From contig NZ_JH976538.1 in NCBI RefSeq assembly GCF_000309385.1, positions 313,332 through 377,331 on the forward strand: a stretch of DNA of 64,000 nucleotides, in the 5' to 3' direction. The position numbers and the translations under genes were made by a program. Below the pieces are notes generated by a model. It was not told the origin of the DNA and did no database searches. It worked only from the letters and a program-made list of their open reading frames with translations. Numbering within the stretch: the stretch's first letter is position 1; every line of letters begins with the position of its first letter. This DNA is from Nodosilinea nodulosa PCC 7104. GTDB lineage: Bacteria > Cyanobacteriota > Cyanobacteriia > Phormidesmidales > Phormidesmidaceae. Of this stretch, positions 17,701 to 26,800 are shown piece after piece.

Positions 17701-20080
17701 AGGTCTTCTCCTTAAGTAAAGGTAATGCGTATAGCCAAACTGTCAGCGCAGGCCACAGCCAGGGCAGCATGACCGCAGCGCTGATGTAGAGCTGCAAACT
17801 GGTGAGGCCGTAGGCGATCGTAACGGCAGCCAGCAAAGCCCCAAACTTGAGCGGGTTTAGCCGGGGCCGCTGGGCCAAGTACAGGGCTAAGCCTTTGCCT
17901 GCCAGTGCCGCCACCAAAACCATCGCCAGGTCGGGGATGGGGATGACCAGACGGTGGGTCAGCCAGTGGTGCGTCGCGTAGGCGTGGGCTTCTCCGCCCG
18001 TAAAACTGGTGGCCTCCGGTTGCCAGTACCCCATGGCCGGGGGCTGGGGCAGGTTGTCATCGCCGTTTTGGGCAATCCCAGCGGCATCGTAGCCGCCGGG
18101 GGCAATGATGACCACGCGGTTCTTTAGCGGCTGGCGGCCCAGGGCGGCCTGGGGGGCCTCAAGCAGCTGCCAGGCGGGCACGGTCTGGTAGACCTGCTGG
18201 GGGGGAATTGAGAAATCCAGCAGGGGTTGCAGCCAGGTTTGCCCCAGGTAGCCAGACAGTTGGGCCAGGGGATGGGGGGTAACCCAGGACGGCAGGCCCA
18301 GGTCGTGGTCGCTGAGATAGAGCTGCACCTGGTTTTGAAGCGGTTCAGGGCGTTCCCCAGGGCGGGGAATGCCGGGGCTTTGGTCACCCGCTGGCTGGCT
18401 CAGCCGCTGGGCCGTGGCCAGTTGGTAGCTAAAGGGAGTGCCGTAGTTGATGGGGGGCTGCCGGGTGGGCAACCGCCAAAAAGGCAGCCAGGCATCCCCC
18501 TGCAATACCCAGTCAGGATTGGCGGCCTGCCCATAGATGTGGCTCCAGCTACCGTGGGGGTTTTTGCTGGTAATAAACACTGGCCAGGTCTGGTTTTGCG
18601 CCACGGCGCGGCGAACAGCCTGGTTTAGCGCCGGGTCGTTGGCGGGCTGAGGCAGGTCGAGCAGGTAGTCCACCCCGATGACGGTGGCCTGCTGCTCGAC
18701 CAGGCGGTTGATCAGATCGGCGAGGAGGGCGCGGTTGATGGGTTTAAAGTCTGTGGCGCCCCAGCGGGAAAACGTGTCTGGATCGATCTGCACCAGCACC
18801 ACCGGAGGCTGGGAGGGTTTCGCTATCTGCCCTGTACTGTCCCGATAGATGGCCTGGGCCAGCACCCGATGATCGATCAGCCAGTAGTGGACAGGGGGAA
18901 TCAGGCTGAGCAGGGCGATCGCGCCTACGACCAGCGCCTCTCGCCGTCGGGGCCGCCACTGGCGTACGATCGCCCGCCATCCCACAGGCTGTACCTGGTA
19001 GGGCACCGAATCGGGATGGCGAAACAGCGAGGGGACTAAGTAGGCCGACGGATAGGTCAGGTTTTGCTCCAGTTTGAGAAACCGACAGGCTCCGATTAGG
19101 GCCTCCTGCACGTTTTGGTAGCGGGCCAGCCGCTGCAAGAGCTGGACCAAAAACATCTGGGCCACGTCGTTGTGAACGGGCTCGCGCATTACCGCCACCT
19201 GGCTCAGACCGAGGTTAATTAACCCACTGGCAATATCCAGACCGCTGCACGAGTTAAACAGCGCAAATTGCAGTCCGTGCTGCTGGGCCTGCTGTAGGTA
19301 GGGGCTGAGTTCTTTAATTGAGATGGCGTTGTTGGGGGCGATCGCGATCTGCCCCCCCACCAGGGCCGCTTCGTTGCTGTGCCCGGCAAAAAACAGCACG
19401 TCCCACCCCAGCGGATCGGCAATTTCCTGGCAAATGCGCCGCTTCAGGGCGACGGCTTCTTCCCCCGGCTGCCAGCCGACGTAGTGAATATCCAGCATGG
19501 CTTTTTGGCTATTTAGCGCGGTTCGCTCGCCGGTAAAGTTGAGCCCGGTCTCATCGCCCAAAATGGCCAGCACCCTGGCTTTGCCCCGCCGAAACGAGCG
19601 GCGGTCGGCGGTGGCCGCCCGGATGTGGGCGGGCGATCGCACAATCTGCATGTGTTGACCCACCTCCCAGGTCTCCCAGGGCAGCCGGGCGATGTCGAGG
19701 GATGAGCAGGTCAAAAACAGCTCGGTCTTGGTCTGCTCAGCGGAGAGCTGGGCCGGCTTTGAGGGTAGGGCCAACTCCTGGCGCAGGTCAAACAACGCGC
19801 CATGCTTCAGCCAGGTGTAAAACTCTGACAGCAGCCGGGCCTCGGCCAGCCCCAGCTCTCGGTGCCAGTCTACCTCTGGGGCGATCGCCTGCCCCACGGC
19901 GCCCACCCGCCCCCGCAGCGCCTGCTTGTAATAGCCCAGGTAAGCCCGCCGCCACGACTCGTACAGCATCGGCAGCGCCTGGGGAAATTTCAGGCTGGCG
20001 GTCAGCCGCTGCCCTTTGCCCCAGGTGAGATCAAACAGGCAACTCTGGTCAATTTTATGAATGCTGAGCCGGTAAGTCAT
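17687..20080 (-). CDS. CHAT-CHASE2 membrane sensor protease
   Basis: This 797-residue protein (from the ATG at 20080) has an N-terminal CHAT domain. The dyad is His234 in FFAGHS and Cys278 in FNSCSG. A membrane helix follows at about 381-402, then an extracytoplasmic CHASE2 domain (about 403-700) and three hydrophobic segments near the C-terminus. CHASE2 domains sense unknown extracellular cues and usually feed kinases or cyclases. Here the cytoplasmic output would be a peptidase. The gene is the third in a minus-strand run: sigma-like, DUF1822, CHAT-CHASE2, DUF928. An alternative start at 20107 adds nine residues. The topology is inferred from hydrophobicity. Confidence 0.85.
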   Translation of the reverse strand: MTYRLSIHKIDQSCLFDLTWGKGQRLTASLKFPQALPMLYESWRRAYLGYYKQALRGRVGAVGQAIAPEVDWHRELGLAEARLLSEFYTWLKHGALFDLRQELALPSKPAQLSAEQTKTELFLTCSSLDIARLPWETWEVGQHMQIVRSPAHIRAATADRRSFRRGKARVLAILGDETGLNFTGERTALNSQKAMLDIHYVGWQPGEEAVALKRRICQEIADPLGWDVLFFAGHSNEAALVGGQIAIAPNNAISIKELSPYLQQAQQHGLQFALFNSCSGLDIASGLINLGLSQVAVMREPVHNDVAQMFLVQLLQRLARYQNVQEALIGACRFLKLEQNLTYPSAYLVPSLFRHPDSVPYQVQPVGWRAIVRQWRPRRREALVVGAIALLSLIPPVHYWLIDHRVLAQAIYRDSTGQIAKPSQPPVVLVQIDPDTFSRWGATDFKPINRALLADLINRLVEQQATVIGVDYLLDLPQPANDPALNQAVRRAVAQNQTWPVFITSKNPHGSWSHIYGQAANPDWVLQGDAWLPFWRLPTRQPPINYGTPFSYQLATAQRLSQPAGDQSPGIPRPGERPEPLQNQVQLYLSDHDLGLPSWVTPHPLAQLSGYLGQTWLQPLLDFSIPPQQVYQTVPAWQLLEAPQAALGRQPLKNRVVIIAPGGYDAAGIAQNGDDNLPQPPAMGYWQPEATSFTGGEAHAYATHHWLTHRLVIPIPDLAMVLVAALAGKGLALYLAQRPRLNPLKFGALLAAVTIAYGLTSLQLYISAAVMLPWLWPALTVWLYALPLLKEKTYEPI

Positions 20081-20167
20081 GGCAGAAAGATAGAGCAAAG
20101 GTCTCAATGTCGGATGTTGGGACTGGCGCTTTTGGCTGGGCCATCCTTACGTCGCGGCCCAGGCGGC

Positions 20168-21304
20168 TCAGGCGTCTGGATTGAAGACAAAGGGGGGCCA
20201 GTTGAGGGTGGAGCCATTGGGCAGCTTGACGGTGACCGTAAACTGCTCGTCCCAGGTGCCAATCACTTGGGCGTAGAGGTAGGAGGCTGTCCCGTCGTCG
20301 GTCAGGGTTTGCTCAGCCAGGGTGGTGGCGGCATCGCACACCCTCAGGCCGGTGCCGGGGAGCAGATGTTGTCCGGCAGCAGGGCCTAAAAACAAAAACA
20401 GTGACCATTCGGGATGCTGGGTTTCAAACATCGTCCAGGTCAGGGCGTAGAGGCGCAGGGGTAGCCCCAGCGGCTGTAAGTCGGTGAAGGCCCCCCGCGC
20501 CGTCGGCGGAATCGTAACGCCCGCAGGCGCGAGGTCGAGCAGCACGGCTTCTAGCTGCTCGGCTGGGGTGGTGGGCAGCGGCATCAGGGCATTGCCGGGG
20601 GCCAGGGGCGGCAATAGCGTCCAGGCCAGGGTTTCAGCCACCGTATCGAGCTGGTCGCGCAGCCAGCGACCGGCGTTGATCAGCCCGCCCGTTGTCTGCC
20701 CGAGGGCTGGTGGCAGGCCGGTGGCCGCGATCGGGGCCGGGGCCGCCAGCTGCTCTGGGTTCAGGCAGCTCAAATAGAGCAGCATGTCCTCTGGGCTGGT
20801 GTCAAAGTAGCGCACCGGCAGGGTATAGGTGCCGCTGGCGCTGGCGACCAGGCTGGTCTGCTGGCAGTGGGCGAGCAGGCGATCGCGGCGCAGCCCCGCC
20901 AAAATCGTCACCTGGTCGGCCTCCTCATGCACCTCGGCCAAAATGTAGAGGTGCGCGAAGTTGGTACGGTCGTCCAGCGTGCCCTGGGGAATAGTCACCA
21001 CCTCGTCGCTGAGGCTACCCTGGGCCACCAGGCAAAGCCGAAAGTCATTGACCCGATAGAGCCTATCTGGAGTCGGAACCTGGTCGGGCGCGTAGCGGAG
21101 GGATAGTCCACCGCTCCCGGCGGCTAGCCACTGTTGCAGGCCCGCCAGGGCCATGGCCCGCAGAAACGTCGGCCACTGCTGGGCCAGATCCGCCTCCCGC
21201 CGACAGATCTCGGCGGCCCAGCGGATCGACTCGGCAGTCAGGGTGACCGTCGTCGATCGCAGCGGCTCAAATTCAAAATCCTGGGGTTCGGTGGTGTAGC
21301 TCAT
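20168..21304 (-). CDS. DUF1822 family protein
   Basis: From the ATG at 21304 this is a 378-residue soluble protein with the segments expected of DUF1822: an N-terminal helix about AESIRWAAEICRREADLAQ, PEDMLLYLSCLNPEQL in the middle, and a C-terminal ASYLYAQVIGTWDEQFTV strand. No catalytic motif is visible. DUF1822 genes in cyanobacteria commonly sit between a sigma-like gene and a CHASE2 gene, exactly as here, so a role in the same signalling unit is inferred. A longer frame begins at 21355 and overlaps the upstream stop, but its extra residues do not look conserved. Confidence 0.7.
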   Translation of the reverse strand: MSYTTEPQDFEFEPLRSTTVTLTAESIRWAAEICRREADLAQQWPTFLRAMALAGLQQWLAAGSGGLSLRYAPDQVPTPDRLYRVNDFRLCLVAQGSLSDEVVTIPQGTLDDRTNFAHLYILAEVHEEADQVTILAGLRRDRLLAHCQQTSLVASASGTYTLPVRYFDTSPEDMLLYLSCLNPEQLAAPAPIAATGLPPALGQTTGGLINAGRWLRDQLDTVAETLAWTLLPPLAPGNALMPLPTTPAEQLEAVLLDLAPAGVTIPPTARGAFTDLQPLGLPLRLYALTWTMFETQHPEWSLFLFLGPAAGQHLLPGTGLRVCDAATTLAEQTLTDDGTASYLYAQVIGTWDEQFTVTVKLPNGSTLNWPPFVFNPDA

Positions 21305-21351
21305 AGGAGAACGATGGGCGAATGGAGATGAAGAAAACAGTAAAGTAACCA

Positions 21352-22725
21352 TCACTCGGTACCTGGCATAAATTGATCAATTGCGGTGCAGAGATGGCGG
21401 GCAAACAAGCTCCTAGCGGTACGGTTTTTAGGAATTTTGGCTTCGGCCTCGGCTTCGGCCATCATCTGGTCAACCTCTTCGCTCAGGAGAGCCTCTAAAG
21501 TGTGGTCAATAGCGCGTAGCCGGTCGGCAGACACATAGCTCAGCGCCTGCTGACGCACGGTTTCGTATAGCTGGGGCAGCAGCCGATGGCGCACGTCGGC
21601 CTGTAGCTGTTTCCGGTTGAGGAAGCGAGAGACCTGCACCTGCGTGCTGAGGCCAATTTCGGCGGCTAGCTGGCCCATCGCCTGCCCCTGGCAGTAAAAC
21701 AGGTGAAGCCCCCGCACGTAGGCTCTGTCCTGGGGTGGCTGGCGGCTTTGCAGTCGATCTATATTGGCTTGAATGGCCTGGGCGATCGCCTCGTCCAGGC
21801 CGGCTTCCAGGGCCTCGCGGTACGCCTGCAAAAATTCCTCTTGGTCGTCCACCTCCAGGGGGGAATGACCGCCAGCAATCCGATCCCACTCATGGTCCTC
21901 GGGCTGGTAGATTGGCCCGCTACCGCCCCGCATGACAATCCGGTGCTGGCGCAGCCGATCGGCCAGCTGGTTGAGCTGTATCAAGACCTCCCTGGCCGAA
22001 ATGTCGGGATTGATATCGCGCAGCTGCTCGGGGGTGGGTACCTGGCAGCGCCCGGTTTTGCCCGTTTGGCGTTGGGCCATGCGATCGCGCCGATACACCC
22101 GGTGATACCGCTCCAGTAGAACCACCGCCTGGGTGACTTCGTATTCGCTACAGAGGTGATACTGCCGCAAAATGCGCTGCACCTGCTCCAGGCTGGTGTC
22201 GTTCAAAATCGCCCAGTCGCTGGCCCGGTACAGCCCCTTTTCAAGCAAGAGCTGGTTGAGTTCGGTGTGGTTTTGGGTCAGTCGGCTGCTCCAGGTGCTC
22301 AGGGCACCCTTGTTTACGTCATAGGTCTGAAGAATCTCCAGGGTGAAAAACCTATGGGCGGGAGCGATCTGCCCGTCGTCGTCAAGCACCTGGGCCAATA
22401 GCTCGGCCGCTTTAAATCCATAGGTTTCACCAAACCTGGCCGCCAACCCAACGCAGGCCTGGTGAATGTGATGGGTGACATAGCACCGCAGGCTGAGCTG
22501 AGCCAGATCGCGATCGGGCGAACGAGCCGGTGCTGCTAGGTCTGCTGGCGATCGCCAGAGGGTCAGCAGCGATCGCTGAAGCTCATGCTCAGGGGTGTCG
22601 GGGGCCGCAAGTAAACTGGCAAAGGTAGCCTGCACCCAGGTCTGCACCTGGGCCAGTACCTGGAATTGGCACTGCCCCGAGCCAGTCAGGCGAACCAGTT
22701 GCCAATAGCGAAAAGCGTTGTCCAT
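21352..22725 (-). CDS. Sigma-70-like/HTH regulatory protein of the CHASE2-DUF1822 unit
   Basis: From the ATG at 22725 this is a 457-residue, largely helical protein. A segment ILQTYDVNKGALSTWSSRLTQ resembles sigma factor region 2, and a later segment (QGQAMGQLAAEIGLSTQVQVSRFLNRKQLQADVR) looks like a helix-turn-helix. This fits a divergent sigma-like transcription regulator. It is the promoter-proximal gene of the minus-strand run and is followed by DUF1822, CHAT-CHASE2 and DUF928. I infer that it carries the transcriptional output of the membrane protease. No conserved DNA-binding residues can be verified by eye, so the class is tentative. Confidence 0.55.
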   Translation of the reverse strand: MDNAFRYWQLVRLTGSGQCQFQVLAQVQTWVQATFASLLAAPDTPEHELQRSLLTLWRSPADLAAPARSPDRDLAQLSLRCYVTHHIHQACVGLAARFGETYGFKAAELLAQVLDDDGQIAPAHRFFTLEILQTYDVNKGALSTWSSRLTQNHTELNQLLLEKGLYRASDWAILNDTSLEQVQRILRQYHLCSEYEVTQAVVLLERYHRVYRRDRMAQRQTGKTGRCQVPTPEQLRDINPDISAREVLIQLNQLADRLRQHRIVMRGGSGPIYQPEDHEWDRIAGGHSPLEVDDQEEFLQAYREALEAGLDEAIAQAIQANIDRLQSRQPPQDRAYVRGLHLFYCQGQAMGQLAAEIGLSTQVQVSRFLNRKQLQADVRHRLLPQLYETVRQQALSYVSADRLRAIDHTLEALLSEEVDQMMAEAEAEAKIPKNRTARSLFARHLCTAIDQFMPGTE

Positions 22726-22935
22726 GGAGTTGATCGGTGAAGCTGGTTTTAGTGTTGCATCGCCAGGCCCGTAAGCCAAAGATGCCGAACGTTGGAGGCT
22801 GAGAAACAGCGGGGTAGGTTGTGCAGGCCGCCGGGGCGGTATAGCCGTGGTCGCGTTGGTCAGGGCCGTAGGAAACGCAGGGAGGGTTGGGGCGTTGGGG
22901 TGTTGGGGCGTTGATCGGCGATTGGTCCGCTGAGT

Positions 22936-23667
22936 CTACTTAGCACTCTCCTCGTTCCCCAGGGCCAGGGCCTCCAGATCGTGCTTGAGGGCCAGATCTT
23001 GGTGACCGCAGACGCGGCAGACCTGAGCGATCAAATGCCGTATCTCGGCTTCAAACCAGCGCCCCTCCAGCGCAGTCTCGTGGAGCCGGCCAATATCCAG
23101 TGCCCCCTCGTAGCAGGCCAGGGCAAACCAGTACTGCCGCTGGGCGTGGTAAACCCGGCCCATATCCACCAGCACCAGGGCCTCCCCAACGTCATCGTGC
23201 AGCTGGTTGCGAAGGGCGAGGGCCTTTTCGAACCGTTTGAGCGCCAGAAAAAAGTGCCCCTGATGAAAATTGGCCTGGCCCAGCAGGTGTAGGGCGGCGG
23301 CATAGTCGCTGCGCACCATGGGTTGGTGGCCTTCGGCACGGAGGGCCTTAGTGAAGGTATAGGCTGCCAGCTCGGCCCAGCGGCGGGCCAGACTGTAGTC
23401 CTGCCAGTGCAGCATGATCGCTCCAATCTGGCGGCAAACGTGCCCGATGCCAATCAGATTGTCCTCAGCCTGAAACACCGCCAGGGACTGCTTGTAGCGG
23501 GCCATAGCCTGAGGCCATAGCCCCAGCTGGTAATACAGCAGCCCCTCAGTGCTGTGGGCCTGGCCGAGAAACGCCGAGGGTTGAGGGGGGCTAAGGGCAT
23601 TGGTCGCGCTTTGCAAAATCAAGTTGGCAGTAGCTACAGCGCATTGAAAGGCAAGCTTAGTATTCAT
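22936..23667 (-). CDS. TPR protein
   Basis: From the ATG at 23667 this is a 243-residue protein of about five TPR-like helix pairs (TEGLLYYQLGLWPQAMARYKQSLAVF, LLGQANFHQGHFFLALKRFEKALAL, VDMGRVYHAQRQYWFALACYEGAL). There is no clear signal peptide, so it may be cytoplasmic. The longer frame to 23766 adds a Cys/Arg-rich stretch unlikely to be real. It lies upstream of the sigma-like gene on the same strand, separated by 210 bp. It is probably an adaptor in the same signalling set. Confidence 0.65.
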   Translation of the reverse strand: MNTKLAFQCAVATANLILQSATNALSPPQPSAFLGQAHSTEGLLYYQLGLWPQAMARYKQSLAVFQAEDNLIGIGHVCRQIGAIMLHWQDYSLARRWAELAAYTFTKALRAEGHQPMVRSDYAAALHLLGQANFHQGHFFLALKRFEKALALRNQLHDDVGEALVLVDMGRVYHAQRQYWFALACYEGALDIGRLHETALEGRWFEAEIRHLIAQVCRVCGHQDLALKHDLEALALGNEESAK

Positions 23668-23942
23668 GGTGCAACAGAGGGATTGCGGGAGACATTCCCA
23701 CCTACTGCTGGCGGGGCAGGACTTATGCGCCCACCCAGGCAGTCCCCTTAGTAGACTGCGGCACAAGTATGGGGACTATTGCCAATCGCGAGGGAGCAGG
23801 GGAGCGAGGGAGCCAAGCGAGCTGGAGCAGTCGGCATATTTCCGCCTTCGAGTACTAGCTTTTGGACCTGTGAATAAGCTCAACCTCATCAGACACAGAT
23901 AGAAGCGAGTGGCCACTCACGCTGTTTATCCGGTGTGAACTC

Positions 23943-26411
23943 ATGCTTGAACCCAGTACCCTATCCGCTGGTTCCCCCCAAAGCCCCCTGGGTGGATCTG
24001 CCACTGCATCAGTTGGGGACGATCTCGGCGGCAATACCCTGCTCAACCTGCCTACCCCAAATCTCTCGGGGTTAGCCGATGGGCAACAACAGCTGCCCGA
24101 CCTGGCTCTTAGCAGCCCCAACCCCTTCGATGACCAAGCCACCGAACTCATCACCTCCGCCAGTGTTGTTTTGGCTGAGGCCTTAGCTGAGGCCGCCAAT
24201 GCCCCGGCGCCCGCATCCATGCCGGGATCGAAACCCGACGACCTGCTGGGGCTTGGCCCTGACCAGGCTCTAGTGGCTACCGCTCCCCTCCTATCGACCC
24301 AGGACAGCACCCTGAGCACCGCTCAGAATATAGGCGTCTTGGTCGGCGGGCGAGCCTTTGGCGGCAGCGTTAGCGCCAGCGACCCCGTTGACTTCTTTAC
24401 ATTTCAGCTCGATGCCCGCAGTGACATCAACCTGATGCTCTCTGGTCTCAGCAACGACGCCGACCTGTACCTGATTCAGGATGCCAACAATAACGGCCGC
24501 GTTGACTCTGGCGAAACCCTGGCCCAATCCACAGAACCTGGCACTGGCGTAGAAGCGATTACCTTTAACAACCTGCGGGCAGGGCGCTACTTCCTTGCCG
24601 TTGACCAATTCAGCGGCAGTACCAACTACAACCTCTACGCGGCGGCTTCGCCCGACGGTGGCGTGCACACCCAGCACGGCAACCTGCGAGCCAACACCTT
24701 TGAGCTATCTGGAACCAACACCTACACTGTGATATCGGGGAATGGCAACGTCGACTTTGGCTGTGGATGTGGGGATGTTCTCGATCTCTCGTCGATCTAC
24801 AGCAGCAGCGTCAGTTCCTGGAATCCTGCTACCGCCAGCGGTGGCGGCGTCATCTACGACCCCGGCAACGGGGGCCGCGTCTTTGATGCCCTGGGCCTCA
24901 GCAATGGTCGCCAAATTTTGATGGAAGGGCTAGATGGCATCCGGTTTCGGGACGGGTTTCTCAATCTCAACAGCGGCAGTCTGCCCAATGACCCGCTCTT
25001 TGCTGATCAGTGGAACCTGCACATGATGGGGGTTCACCAGGCCTGGCGCTTTACCCAGGGGTCTTCAGCGGTGCTGATGGGCATTGCCGACACGGGCCTG
25101 GCCCTGAGCCGCAGCGGCAATCTGCATCCCGATTTAGATGGCGAGCGCACCTACGGTGTCGCCAGTAATATCGATGACGATTTTGTCGGGTCAACCACGT
25201 CTCACGGTACGGCGGTTTACGGCATTATGGCGGCTGCCAGCAACAATGGGGTTGGCATGAGCGGCATTAACTGGCGCTCTGACGTAGTCGATATGGATGT
25301 CTTTGGTACCGATGCCTACGATCTGGACGCTGCCACCGCCATGATGACTGACTACGCCCAGTCAACGGGGCGACGCCTGGTTGTCAATATGAGTCTGGGT
25401 GCCCACGGCCCCGGTCCCGGGGCCATACCCGCCCTGGAGCAGCTGATTGCACAAAACCAGGACAACGCCCTGTTTGTAATTGCTTCGGGCAATGACGACG
25501 ATGGGTTTACCTCGTACCCGGCCACCCTGAGCCAGGTCTACGACAACGTTATGGCTGTGGGGGCCTCCTGGGGCGATCGCGATGCCGATGGCAACCCGAC
25601 CGAGCCAGGCGATCGCATCTCGTACCCCGACTGGTGGGGCAGCAACTATGGCTATGGCCTCTCGCTGATGGGGCCATCGGAGGTGATCGCCACCGCCGCC
25701 GGGCAAACCAGCGGCGGGGTAGGGTTTGGCTATTACCAAAATGCCCCAGATGGCACGCCTTTTAATGGCACCTCGGCGGCAGCCCCCAACGTTAGCGGTG
25801 TAGCCTCCCTGGTGTGGAGCGCCAACCCCTACCTGAGCGCGGGTCAGGTGAATAGCATTATGCAGCAGACCGCTGTAGACCTGGGCTTCCCCGGCTACGA
25901 CTATGAGTATGGCGCGGGCTTCGTCAATGCCGATGCTGCTGTGCGTCGGGCGATGGCCCTGGCGGGCACGCCGCTGCGGGGTAGCAGTGCCCAAACCTCT
26001 CTGGCGCTGCCGTTGGTTGCCGAAGATGCCCTGACGCTGGCGCTGCCGGTGCCGCAGGGGGGCGCGGCCTCTGGTCAGCCTGCCGGTGACAATGGGTTCT
26101 TAACTGCTGCGATCGCCCCTGCGCCAAGCGCAGCAGTGCAAGCCGATACCTACTCTCTCCCCTGGAGCGGCTGGGGCGATCGCTTCAGCGATCTGCGGGC
26201 CAATCTGAGCCAATCGCTCCCCGCCGACCCAGCTCAGACCTCGACAGATTTGCTGGGTGAGAGCGTCTTGCCTTTGGCCGAGGGGTCGTTTGAGGCAGCC
26301 TTGGCTCACCTTACCGAGCCTGCCTTGGCGGTTGAAGATAGGCTTGCCCCGCTCCAGGTTGACACTCCTTGGAACCTGGAGGCCCTGACGCAGAATCTGC
26401 TGGCTGCCTAG
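23943..26411 (+). CDS. Subtilisin-like protease with PPC domain (family S8)
   Basis: This is an 822-residue protein. Residues 1-115 are a low-complexity region without a Sec signal peptide. A PPC-type domain follows at about 120-235 (DPVDFFTFQLDARSDINLMLSGL, then LRAGRYFLAVDQFSGSTNYNLY). A short segment with VISGNGNVDFGCGCGDVLDL resembles hemolysin-type repeats. The S8 catalytic domain has Asp383 (GIADTGL), His421 (SHGTAVYG), the oxyanion Asn in IASGND, and Ser611 (FNGTSAAAPNVSG). The C-terminal 180 residues look unstructured. Missing Sec signal plus hemolysin-like residues suggest type I secretion, which is inference. The gene is divergent from the TPR gene. Confidence 0.85.
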   Translation: MLEPSTLSAGSPQSPLGGSATASVGDDLGGNTLLNLPTPNLSGLADGQQQLPDLALSSPNPFDDQATELITSASVVLAEALAEAANAPAPASMPGSKPDDLLGLGPDQALVATAPLLSTQDSTLSTAQNIGVLVGGRAFGGSVSASDPVDFFTFQLDARSDINLMLSGLSNDADLYLIQDANNNGRVDSGETLAQSTEPGTGVEAITFNNLRAGRYFLAVDQFSGSTNYNLYAAASPDGGVHTQHGNLRANTFELSGTNTYTVISGNGNVDFGCGCGDVLDLSSIYSSSVSSWNPATASGGGVIYDPGNGGRVFDALGLSNGRQILMEGLDGIRFRDGFLNLNSGSLPNDPLFADQWNLHMMGVHQAWRFTQGSSAVLMGIADTGLALSRSGNLHPDLDGERTYGVASNIDDDFVGSTTSHGTAVYGIMAAASNNGVGMSGINWRSDVVDMDVFGTDAYDLDAATAMMTDYAQSTGRRLVVNMSLGAHGPGPGAIPALEQLIAQNQDNALFVIASGNDDDGFTSYPATLSQVYDNVMAVGASWGDRDADGNPTEPGDRISYPDWWGSNYGYGLSLMGPSEVIATAAGQTSGGVGFGYYQNAPDGTPFNGTSAAAPNVSGVASLVWSANPYLSAGQVNSIMQQTAVDLGFPGYDYEYGAGFVNADAAVRRAMALAGTPLRGSSAQTSLALPLVAEDALTLALPVPQGGAASGQPAGDNGFLTAAIAPAPSAAVQADTYSLPWSGWGDRFSDLRANLSQSLPADPAQTSTDLLGESVLPLAEGSFEAALAHLTEPALAVEDRLAPLQVDTPWNLEALTQNLLAA

Positions 26412-26424
26412 CGGAGATAACGTT

Positions 26425-26462
26425 GAGCCAGATTAGGAGGTTTTTACCCCTTGATCTGGCTC
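26425..26462 (+). terminator. Possible stem-loop after the subtilase gene
   Basis: GAGCCAGAT (26425-26433) and ATCTGGCTC (26454-26462) form a perfect 9-bp stem, 13 bases after the stop. There is no U-run behind it, so Rho-independent termination is uncertain. I see nothing else in 26463-26800 beyond a probable promoter region for the next gene. Confidence 0.35.
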
Positions 26463-26800
26463 TTGACTCATCTACCTCGCTTCGACTCATGGGAGCTTGC
26501 TGACCTAGAAGTGCAGGAAAGTTCTGAAAGGGTTACTGCGTAAGGGATTTCAAATAAACCGAGGTGGTTGGGCGGGGCATTTCATCAGAGGCTTGAATTC
26601 CCCTGGATGGGCATGGCGATCGGGGCTTTGAGTTTTCTGCATCACTGAGGATCTTCACAGCTGAGTTAGGATGCTCCAGCTGACGCGAATTTGCTTAAGT
26701 GAATCGGTAATTTTTGGGGAGCGATTGTCTGTAATTCCAGGTTTTCGGTTATATGAAGTACAGGTTCCCCTCAAGCCTCTACCTTCACTAAATCTTTACA

